A program made the translations under genes and the position numbers. Of a DNA stretch of 11,633 nucleotides, positions 6,168 to 11,633 are shown in pieces (positions within the stretch are counted from its first letter, which is position 1; each line of letters starts with the position of its first letter). Source of the DNA: Alphaproteobacteria bacterium (lineage in GTDB: Bacteria > Pseudomonadota > Alphaproteobacteria > UBA6615); the NCBI GenBank assembly GCA_013003285.1, contig JABDJY010000319.1, positions 1 through 11,633 of the forward strand, read 5' to 3'. The notes below the pieces were generated by a model. That model had not been told where the DNA came from, did not search any database, and worked only from the letters and a program-made list of their open reading frames with translations.

Positions 6168-7306
6168 GCAGCGGTCCCCTGTCGGGCATTCGCATTCTGG
6201 AAGTGGGTCACGTTCTCGCCGGCCCATTTTGCGCCATGATCTTGGCCGATCTGGGCGCCGACGTGATCAAGATCGAGCCGCCGGCCGGCGATATGGCGCG
6301 CAACATCACTGGTAACTTCACCGGCCCCTACAATGATTATTTCAGCAGCATCAACCGCAACAAACGCGGCATCGTGCTCGATCTGGGAAGCGCCGACGGA
6401 CAAGCCCAAATGGCCGAACTGGCGGCCTCGGCCCATGGGTTGATCACCAATCTGCGGCCCTCGACCATCAAGCGGTTCGGGCTGACCTATGACGCGCTCA
6501 AGGCCCATAACGACAAGCTGGTCTGTGTGGCGCTGACCGGCTTCGGCCTCGACGGTCCGTATGCCGACAAGCCGGCCTACGACTATATCGTCCAGGCATT
6601 GACCGGGGTGATGGCGCTGACCGGCGATCCGGGCGCCGTGCCGACCAAGGCGGGCTATTCCGCAGTCGATAATTCCACCGGCATGATGGGCGCGGTCGGC
6701 CTGTTGGCGAAGATCGTCGAAGGCAAGGGCGGCCAGGTCGATGTGTCCCTGTTCGATACCATGCTCATGCAGCTCAATTATCTAGCCTCGGCCTATCTCA
6801 ATCACGGCGTTAAGCCGCAGCGCATCGCCAATAGCGGCCACCCCCATATGGTGCCGGCCCAGGTGTTCGGTACGCGCGATGGCTACGCGGTGTTGTTCAT
6901 CTCCACCGATAAGTTTTGGCGGCGGTTCTGTGAGATTGTCGGCTGGCCCGAGCGTGCCGACGATCCCAAATTCGCCACCATGGCGGCGCGCGGCGAAAAC
7001 CGCGAAGAGGTCATCGCCGCAACGACAGAGCTCATGAAAACCCGCGACACGGCGGAATGGGTCGATCTGTTGGGCGCCGAGGGTATCGTCATATCCGGCG
7101 TCGAGACGTTGGAGGCCGCGCTCGACGGCGATCTGGCCGCGTCCCGCGATATGGTGGCGATCATTCCGACCCCGGACGGCCCGCTGCGCGTCGTCGGCAA
7201 CCCGATCAAGATGTCCGACCATGCGGCCCATTACGCGCTGCCGCCGTTGCTTGGCGAACATACTGACCAGGTTTTGGCCGGCCCCGTGGCGACGGCGGCC
7301 AAATGA
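6164..7306 (+). CDS. Family III (CaiB/BaiF) CoA-transferase
   Basis: 380-aa cytoplasmic enzyme that moves CoA between carboxylic acids. GTG at 6164 is chosen because it forms a 4-base GTGA overlap with the small-subunit stop, has AAGGAG eight bases upstream, and gives the usual N-terminus LSGIRILEVGHVLAGPFCAM. An upstream in-frame ATG (6002) would add a basic tail reading through the small-subunit gene. Family features are LGADVIKIEPP (30-40), NRNKRGIVLDL (64-74) and the nucleophile Asp169 in SAVDNSTGMMG, which aligns with Asp169 of Oxalobacter formyl-CoA transferase. VDVSLFDTM (192-200) is the usual following strand. Between a mutase and its chaperone, it most likely loads CoA onto the pathway's starting acid, recycling it from the thioester product. 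E. coli's sbm operon uses an unrelated family I transferase at this step. Donor and acceptor cannot be read from sequence. Confidence 0.9.
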   Translation: MSSGPLSGIRILEVGHVLAGPFCAMILADLGADVIKIEPPAGDMARNITGNFTGPYNDYFSSINRNKRGIVLDLGSADGQAQMAELAASAHGLITNLRPSTIKRFGLTYDALKAHNDKLVCVALTGFGLDGPYADKPAYDYIVQALTGVMALTGDPGAVPTKAGYSAVDNSTGMMGAVGLLAKIVEGKGGQVDVSLFDTMLMQLNYLASAYLNHGVKPQRIANSGHPHMVPAQVFGTRDGYAVLFISTDKFWRRFCEIVGWPERADDPKFATMAARGENREEVIAATTELMKTRDTAEWVDLLGAEGIVISGVETLEAALDGDLAASRDMVAIIPTPDGPLRVVGNPIKMSDHAAHYALPPLLGEHTDQVLAGPVATAAK

Positions 7307-8229
7307 GCAAGGGGTCGCGTAATCCCCGGCGCGAAATGAGCCGCGCCTTGTCCCGGGTCGCCAACGCCACTGTTGCGGAAACCCTGGAAACACAGGCCGA
7401 ACTGCCCGAACAGGTGCTCTATCGTATCGGTGTCACCGGTGCGCCGGGGGCGGGCAAGAGCACGCTGATCAGCCGCTTGGCCGCGCGGCGGGTCGAGCGC
7501 GGCGCCAAGGTCGCGGTGGTCGCCATCGATCCCACAAGCCCGGTGTCGCAGGGCTCCATCCTTGGCGACCGTATTCGCATGGATGCGGTGTCCGACGATC
7601 CGAACATCTTTATCCGGTCGATCCCCAGCCGCCGCGCCCATGACGGTTTGGCCGACAACACCGCCGATCTGCTCTGGGCCATGGAGGGCCATGGCTTCGA
7701 CGAGGTGATCGTCGAGACCGTCGGCGTCGGTCAGGCGGAATATTCGGTGCGCGCCATCGTCGATACGGTCGTGCTGGTGCTGCTGCCGGAATCCGGCGAC
7801 GCGGTGCAGGCCATGAAGGCGGGCTTACTGGAAATGGCCGACATCTACGTGGTCAACAAGGCCGATCTGCCCGGCGCCGAGCTGATGGCCGGCGATATCG
7901 CGGCCACGGCGGCGCGTCAGGCCGCCCCTGAAATCAACGGCGGTGACGGATGGGTGCCGCCGGTATTGCAGACTTCGAGCCGGGATGCCGCGAGTTTCGC
8001 CGCGCTGGATGCGGCCATCGAGGCGCATCGCGCCTGGCGGCAGAACCGGATCGATCATGATGCGGTGCGCCGCGCACGCAGCCGCTACCAGGTGCAGGGG
8101 CTGATCGGACGCCGCGCGGAAGAGCTGTTGGAGACCATGCCGGACGCCGATCTCGACCGGTCGCCGAAAGAAATTTATGAGGCGCTGCTACAACAGCTGG
8201 CAACGGCGCCGGGGGAGGGGGAAACATGA
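7303..8229 (+). CDS. MeaB/ArgK-type G3E P-loop GTPase, B12 mutase chaperone
   Basis: 308-aa GTPase that in its family gates adenosylcobalamin loading and protects or reactivates acyl-CoA mutases; the adjacent mutase is the likely partner. G1/Walker A is GAPGAGKST (46-54), the IDPTSPVSQGSILGDRIRM stretch begins at 75, the G3 region is ETVGVGQ (138-144) and G4 NKAD (185-188). The N-terminal helix (RALSRVANAT) and C-terminal helical tail match MeaB. One divergence: the usual GHLGGLA-like loop after FIRS is replaced by RRAHDGLA (110-117), in the switch region that responds to nucleotide and contacts the mutase. This could reflect co-adaptation to the unusual mutase. ATG overlaps the CoA-transferase stop (ATGA). 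There is no fused mutase domain and no sign of arginine/ornithine kinase function despite the old name ArgK. Family very likely; partner inferred from context. Confidence 0.92.
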   Translation: MSKGSRNPRREMSRALSRVANATVAETLETQAELPEQVLYRIGVTGAPGAGKSTLISRLAARRVERGAKVAVVAIDPTSPVSQGSILGDRIRMDAVSDDPNIFIRSIPSRRAHDGLADNTADLLWAMEGHGFDEVIVETVGVGQAEYSVRAIVDTVVLVLLPESGDAVQAMKAGLLEMADIYVVNKADLPGAELMAGDIAATAARQAAPEINGGDGWVPPVLQTSSRDAASFAALDAAIEAHRAWRQNRIDHDAVRRARSRYQVQGLIGRRAEELLETMPDADLDRSPKEIYEALLQQLATAPGEGET

Positions 8230-8414
8230 GCGATAGTACTATCGATTGGGAGGCCTATCTTGATCACATGGCAACGCTGGTGGAAACCAACATCCCTGAT
8301 GAGTATCGGGCCGCCGTCATCGAGTACTTAAAACTAACCCACACCATCGCCCAACCGATGCTCGAGTTCGAACTTCCCGAAGACAGTGAACCAGCACCGG
8401 TATTTCGGCCGTGA
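8226..8414 (+). CDS. AtzG-like small amidase partner (DUF4089)
   Basis: 62-aa acidic protein just before an AtzE-like amidase. The C-terminal pattern (EFELPEDSEPAPVFRP) and the predicted short helices (DWEAYLDHMATLV, EYRAAVIEYLKLTHTIA) match the AtzG/DUF4089 family, GatC-like small subunits. In Pseudomonas ADP, AtzG binds AtzE to form 1-carboxybiuret hydrolase. Here it should wrap and stabilise the downstream amidase in the same way. It has a strong ribosome site (GGGGGAGGGGG) and overlaps the MeaB stop by ATGA, while its own stop overlaps the amidase GTG, which suggests coupled stoichiometric synthesis. No membrane segment or signal peptide. Family assignment is from pattern recognition of a short protein, but position and the APVFRP end make it convincing. 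Confidence 0.8.
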   Translation: MSDSTIDWEAYLDHMATLVETNIPDEYRAAVIEYLKLTHTIAQPMLEFELPEDSEPAPVFRP

Positions 8415-9808
8415 GCGAAGACCTACTGTTAAGTGACGCGGCGTGGATCGCCGGTACAGTCCGCAGCGGCGAAGTCAGCGCCCGCGCAGTGGCGGAAGCG
8501 GCCCTGGACCGCATTTCCAATCTCGATCCAACCTATAACAGTTTCACCGAGGTCATTAGCGAGCAGGCGCTGATTGACGCCGACCTTGTCGACAACGTTG
8601 TTCGCAATGGTGGCGATCCGGGGCCGTTGGCAGGCGTGCCATTCGCGGTAAAGAATTTGTTCGATATCGCCGGCGTGACGACCTTGGCGGGATCGAAAAT
8701 GTATCGAGAAAATCCACCGGCCACCAAGGATGCTACAGCGGTCTCGCGCTTACGTCAGGCCGGCGGCGTGTTGATAGGCGCGCTGAATATGAGCGAATTC
8801 GCCTATGGGTACACCAACGAGAACACGCATTACGGGCCAGCGCGTAATCCCCACGATGGCGCGCGCGTATCTGGCGGTTCATCTGGCGGTTCCGGTGCGG
8901 CTGTGGCCGGTGGCCTGGTGCCGCTCAGCTTGGGTTCGGACACAAATGGCTCGATCCGCCTGCCAGCCGCCTTATGCGGCGTGTTCGGCTTCAAACCGAC
9001 TTACGGCGCGCTAAGTCGTGCCGGCACGGCGCTCTTTGCGTCGAGCTTCGACCATATCGGACCGTTTGCCCGCTCGGTACAGGATATCGCCACGGCCTAT
9101 GACACAATTCGCGGACCCGACCCAACGGATCCTGTGTGTCACGGGGGTTCCGCCAGCCCGTTACTGGAAACGCTGGATCGGGGTATCGACGGGCTCAGAA
9201 TCGCCGTCGCCGACGATTATTTTCGCGAAAATGGCACGACGGCCGCTTTTGCTGCAGTTGAGAAAGTAGCGGATGCGCTTGGTGCCAATCAAACGGTGAC
9301 GATTCCGGAAGCTCGGCGAGCGCGTGGCGCGGCATTCGTGATCACGCATTGTGAGGGCGCGGTTCAGCATCGCGATGATCTGCGCGATCACCTTGACGAA
9401 TTCGACCCGACCACCCGGCCCGGCTTTATGACCGGATCCCTGTTGCCGGGAAATTGGTATGTGCGGGCGCAGAAGTTTCGTAGTTGGTACCGAAAACAGG
9501 TACTGACGTTGTTCGAAGACTTCGATTTGATCTTGGCGCCGGCCACGCCGTTTTCGGCCACGAAAATCGGTCAAAAATCCATGACGCTCGATGGCCAGGA
9601 CGTACCGGTGATGGCCAATCTGGGGATTTACGCTCAGCCGCTGTCATTTATCGGATTGCCGATCCTCTGTGCTCCTGTGCACGGTATCGGCGCGATGCCG
9701 CATGGCGTGCAAATCATTGCAGCGCCGAACAACGACGCTCTCGCGCTGCGGGCTGGTGCCTATCTTGAAGCTTCGGGAGTTTGTAGCGCGCCGGTCGCTG
9801 CCGCATAG
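8411..9808 (+). CDS. AtzE-like amidase (amidase signature family)
   Basis: 465-aa Ser-cisSer-Lys hydrolase. The triad is Lys81 (FAVKNLFDIAG), Ser157 (SGGSSGGSG) and nucleophile Ser181 (GSDTNGSIRLP). Several segments match the AtzE branch and not GatA: TTLAGSK, MSEFAYGYTNENTHYGP, SDTNGSIR, and a C-terminal PATPFSAT/PHGVQIIAAP. AtzE hydrolyses 1-carboxybiuret in cyanurate breakdown; other AtzE-family proteins are encoded in purine-catabolic clusters such as hpx. No cyanurate or purine genes are visible here, so a different amide or ureide is likely. The GTG start overlaps the AtzG-like stop; its own ribosome site is poor, so translation probably depends on coupling. As the last gene of the mutase cluster it may release the carboxylic acid that the CoA-transferase activates. 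The AtzH partner is not present in the window. No + strand terminator follows. Confidence 0.88.
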   Translation: MSEDLLLSDAAWIAGTVRSGEVSARAVAEAALDRISNLDPTYNSFTEVISEQALIDADLVDNVVRNGGDPGPLAGVPFAVKNLFDIAGVTTLAGSKMYRENPPATKDATAVSRLRQAGGVLIGALNMSEFAYGYTNENTHYGPARNPHDGARVSGGSSGGSGAAVAGGLVPLSLGSDTNGSIRLPAALCGVFGFKPTYGALSRAGTALFASSFDHIGPFARSVQDIATAYDTIRGPDPTDPVCHGGSASPLLETLDRGIDGLRIAVADDYFRENGTTAAFAAVEKVADALGANQTVTIPEARRARGAAFVITHCEGAVQHRDDLRDHLDEFDPTTRPGFMTGSLLPGNWYVRAQKFRSWYRKQVLTLFEDFDLILAPATPFSATKIGQKSMTLDGQDVPVMANLGIYAQPLSFIGLPILCAPVHGIGAMPHGVQIIAAPNNDALALRAGAYLEASGVCSAPVAAA

Positions 9809-9817
9809 ATTGAGACG

Positions 9818-9853
9818 AAAAAACCGCCACGATCATTTTCCTGACCGGGCGGC
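9818..9853 (-). terminator. Intrinsic terminator for the reductase operon
   Basis: Read on the - strand, GCCGCC-CGGTCA pairs with TGATCG-T-GGCGGT around a six-base loop (GGAAAA). This makes twelve pairs, two of them G-U, with one bulged T, followed at once by TTTTTT. It lies about 105 bases after the reductase stop. In the + direction the stem is followed by CTCCTCTT, a poor U-tract, so it should mainly stop leftward transcription and insulate the amidase gene. Confidence 0.75.
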
Positions 9854-9958
9854 TCCTCTTATCGCCGCGCCTACCTTAATTTCATCAGCGCGGTAACGGG
9901 TACAACCTAGCCCAAATATGTTTCACAAATATTACAGTCTGCGAAAATTATCCGGCGT

Positions 9959-10843
9959 CTATTCCGCCGCTTGTTTGATCTCGTCTTCGAGAATTTCGAA
10001 GACCACGGCGCATTCGTCTTCGAGGCGGTCGGCGGCGGCGACCTTCTTGTAGTACTGGTTGCAGACGCGCAACAGCGGCGCCGATAGGCCCAGCGCGTCG
10101 GCCTGTTCCTCGACGATATCGAGGTCTTTCCACAAGAGTTTGCTGGGCCCCGCGCAGGGCTGCCATTTGCGCTCGGCGATGATACCGGCGCGCATGCCGA
10201 ACACGGTCGAGCCGGCGGCGCTGGGACCGACAATGTCGAGCATGGTTTGGTTGTCGAGGCCCATCTGGGCGCCGAACAACATGCCTTCGGCCAGCGCCAC
10301 GGTATTGGCGCCAACCATGAAGTTGATCATGAGTTTCAGTTTAATGCCGGTGCCGTAGTCGCCGACATAGGAGGTCTTCGGCGCCACCAGTTCGAGCATC
10401 GGCTTGACCCGCTCGCAGGCTGCCTCGTCGCCGCTCATCATGATGACGCCCTTGCCGGCGCGGATCACCGGCTGGGTCCCGCTAATCGGGCAATCAATAA
10501 TTACCGCCGGCGTGTCTTCGACGGCATCTTTGAGTTCTTCCTTGATGGCGACAGGGAAGGTGTTCATTTCGATGATGGTGAGCCCGTCATGGACACCGGC
10601 CAGCACCCCATCCGCGCCATAGAACGCGTCGCGTGCGGATTCAACCGTCGGCAGGGCGGAGAGCAGAACGTCGGAAACTTCGGCAAGTTCACGGGCCGTT
10701 TCGACGAGTTTACCCCCCATATCAGGGAAATCCTCGGTGCTCGGTCGGCGCACCGCGTAACATTCATAGCCGTGGGGCATGATCAATTCTGCTGTCAATC
10801 GGCCGATGAGACCGAGGCCGAGAATTCCAACCTTTACTGCCAT
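9959..10843 (-). CDS. NAD(P)-dependent beta-hydroxyacid dehydrogenase family oxidoreductase (3-hydroxyisobutyrate dehydrogenase-like)
   Basis: 294-aa enzyme that interconverts a hydroxy compound and its aldehyde or ketone. The Rossmann motif is GLGLIG (9-14). The end of the second strand carries Arg32-Arg33 and no acidic residue, which favours NADP(H). The substrate-binding segment is DCPISGTQPV (117-126), and the catalytic Lys170 lies in KLKLMIN with Asn174 four residues on, as in 3-hydroxyisobutyrate, tartronate semialdehyde and sulfolactaldehyde reductases. The C-terminal half is the usual all-helical dimerisation domain. The start is supported by GGGAG ten bases upstream. It lies 23 bases after the thiamine-diphosphate decarboxylase beta gene on the same strand, so it probably reduces the aldehyde produced by that enzyme. 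The family is firm; the exact substrate is not known. Confidence 0.88.
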   Translation of the reverse strand: MAVKVGILGLGLIGRLTAELIMPHGYECYAVRRPSTEDFPDMGGKLVETARELAEVSDVLLSALPTVESARDAFYGADGVLAGVHDGLTIIEMNTFPVAIKEELKDAVEDTPAVIIDCPISGTQPVIRAGKGVIMMSGDEAACERVKPMLELVAPKTSYVGDYGTGIKLKLMINFMVGANTVALAEGMLFGAQMGLDNQTMLDIVGPSAAGSTVFGMRAGIIAERKWQPCAGPSKLLWKDLDIVEEQADALGLSAPLLRVCNQYYKKVAAADRLEDECAVVFEILEDEIKQAAE

Positions 10844-10866
10844 TGTTCTGCTCCCGTTAGTTAGTT

Positions 10867-11454
10867 TTACGCCGCATCTCCCAATAAGGCTGCACGGAAC
10901 CGGTCGCGCAGATAGGCGCCGTCGCGCGATGGTAAAACCTTCTCGACCTCGTCGGCGGAGATTTTGATATTGGCGAAGAGCGGTCCGTCGCCGACGTGGA
11001 GCCGTTTGGCCAAAGCCTCGACACCATCCATCTCGGTAATTTCATCGAGGGCCTTGATCCGGCAGGCGCGGGCGATCGCGGTCAAATCAATACCGTGGGC
11101 GGTGGCGCTGGGTTGCGCGCCGGTCTCGCCATAGACCTCGTTATCGAGGACGACGATTGAAAGGTTGGCCGGCGCCTGGGCGCCGATGGTGGTGAGCGCC
11201 CCCAATCCCATCAACAGATCGCCATCGCCGGTAATACCCAGCACTGGCTTGTCGGGTTGGGCTAGTGCGAGGCCGAGCGACAGGGATGCGGTGCCGCCCA
11301 TGGCGCCCCACAGATAAAAATTACGGTGGTCGTCGCCGGCGGCGGCGCAGTCGTAGGTCGCCGAGCCCAGGCCCGAGACCACGAGCAGGTCACCCCGGTC
11401 GGCGAGCAGGCGGGCGACAACGTCGCGGCGGTTGAGGCGGGTGTTGGTTTTCAT
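10867..11454 (-). CDS. Thiamine-diphosphate decarboxylase, beta (C-terminal, TPP-binding) subunit; ComE/phosphonopyruvate decarboxylase-like
   Basis: 195-aa half-enzyme carrying the pyrophosphate-binding domain of a split 2-oxo acid decarboxylase. The thiamine-diphosphate/Mg motif starts at GDGDLLMG (76-83) and ends with Asn105 in VLDNEVYGETG. LWGAMGGTASLSLGLALA (49-66) is the usual preceding helix. Length and organisation match the ComE subunit of sulfopyruvate decarboxylase and the C-terminal half of phosphonopyruvate decarboxylase; the alpha half is encoded just upstream, one base away. The ribosome site GAGGG lies inside the end of the alpha gene. A 2-oxo acid with an anionic beta-substituent (sulfopyruvate, phosphonopyruvate or similar) is the family's usual substrate, giving an aldehyde. 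No coenzyme M or phosphonate mutase gene is visible, so the substrate stays open. Confidence 0.85.
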   Translation of the reverse strand: MKTNTRLNRRDVVARLLADRGDLLVVSGLGSATYDCAAAGDDHRNFYLWGAMGGTASLSLGLALAQPDKPVLGITGDGDLLMGLGALTTIGAQAPANLSIVVLDNEVYGETGAQPSATAHGIDLTAIARACRIKALDEITEMDGVEALAKRLHVGDGPLFANIKISADEVEKVLPSRDGAYLRDRFRAALLGDAA

Positions 11455-11455
11455 G

Positions 11456-11633
11456 CTAGCCCTCGCCGGTAAAATCTTTGCGGCCGATCAGCCGCTGCGA
11501 TAACAGAACCGCAACGCCTTGCGAGCCGTCGAAGGCGATGCGCAGCGCGGAATCCACGGTCTCGGTCACGTCGGCCGGGTCATCGACCCGGTGAACGATA
11601 AGGCCCGATTGTTTCAGTATATCGGGGACAGCC
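11456..11633 (-). CDS. Thiamine-diphosphate decarboxylase, alpha (N-terminal) subunit, partial; ComD-like
   Basis: The 3' end of a gene that continues beyond the window. Translating the - strand from 11632 gives 58 residues ending at a TAG at 11456-11458. The fragment includes the segments ADVTETVDSALRIAFDGSQG and VAVLLSQRLIGRKDF; the VLLSQRLIG end is typical of the alpha subunit of sulfopyruvate/phosphonopyruvate-type decarboxylases, which supplies the pyrimidine-binding domain and the catalytic Glu (not visible here). One base separates its stop from the beta-subunit ATG, consistent with coupled translation of an alpha/beta enzyme. Confidence 0.75.
   Translation of the reverse strand, partial: AVPDILKQSGLIVHRVDDPADVTETVDSALRIAFDGSQGVAVLLSQRLIGRKDFTGEG

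Larger units (their letters stand above)
3262..9808 (+). other. Putative operon: decarboxylase, B12 mutase, CoA-transferase, MeaB GTPase, AtzG/AtzE amidase
   Basis: Seven codirectional genes with junctions of +4 bases (crotonase/mutase), +85 (mutase large/small, with a hairpin), then four successive 4-base overlaps: small subunit/CoA-transferase (GTGA), CoA-transferase/MeaB (ATGA), MeaB/AtzG-like (ATGA) and AtzG/AtzE (GTGA). Overlaps of this kind imply one transcript with translational coupling. The first six products include the same functions as E. coli sbm-argK-ygfG-ygfH (mutase, GTPase, decarboxylase, CoA-transferase). The CoA-transferase here belongs to family III, and an amidase pair has been added. 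No terminator was seen on the + strand inside or just after the cluster. Confidence 0.8.

Noticed and set aside
9865..9893. CCGCGC/GCGCGG inverted repeat in the convergent gap
   Set aside because: Only six pairs around a 17-base loop with no T-run on either strand; probably chance in GC-rich sequence. The stronger hairpin next to it is reported instead.
9959..11633. Coenzyme M biosynthesis operon
   Set aside because: The decarboxylase halves resemble ComD/ComE, but no phosphosulfolactate synthase or phosphatase is visible and the reductase is a general family, so the pathway name is not supported.

Overview
This GC-rich window with mostly ATG and some GTG starts looks like the chromosome of a metabolically versatile alphaproteobacterium. 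That is an inference from gene style, overlapping ATGA/GTGA junctions and family membership; nothing here proves the taxon. It is dense protein-coding DNA with no tRNA, rRNA, CRISPR array, insertion sequence or phage gene. Two gene groups converge at about 9.8-9.96 kb.

Left end (2-3137, + strand): the 3' part of a luciferase-like flavin monooxygenase gene, then two tandem paralogous non-haem iron oxygenases of the isopenicillin N synthase superfamily (346 and 343 aa). A terminator-like hairpin at about 3176-3207 separates them from what follows.

Centre (3262-9808, + strand): a tight seven-gene cluster. In order it encodes a crotonase-fold enzyme resembling ECHDC1-type acyl-CoA decarboxylases; the large subunit of a coenzyme-B12 acyl-CoA mutase; the separate B12-binding small subunit; a class III (CaiB/BaiF) CoA-transferase; a MeaB/ArgK-type G-protein chaperone; a 62-aa AtzG-like (DUF4089) protein; and an AtzE-like amidase. 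The last five genes are joined by four successive 4-base stop/start overlaps. The set mirrors the E. coli sbm operon (mutase, ArgK GTPase, methylmalonyl-CoA decarboxylase, CoA-transferase), but it has a CoA-transferase of another class and an added AtzG/AtzE amidase pair. The mutase keeps the Tyr/Arg pair that marks carboxylated substrates and the catalytic His. It has replaced at least five other residues that are conserved in methylmalonyl-CoA mutase. I infer an undescribed acyl-CoA isomerisation pathway that may begin with an amide: hydrolysis, CoA transfer, B12 carbon-skeleton rearrangement, decarboxylation. This is the most interesting part of the window.

Right end (9959-11633, - strand): a beta-hydroxyacid dehydrogenase family reductase, preceded by the beta and (partial) alpha subunits of a split thiamine-diphosphate decarboxylase of the sulfopyruvate/phosphonopyruvate decarboxylase type. 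Decarboxylase plus reductase suggests 2-oxo acid to aldehyde to alcohol. An intrinsic terminator reading on the - strand lies at about 9818-9853.
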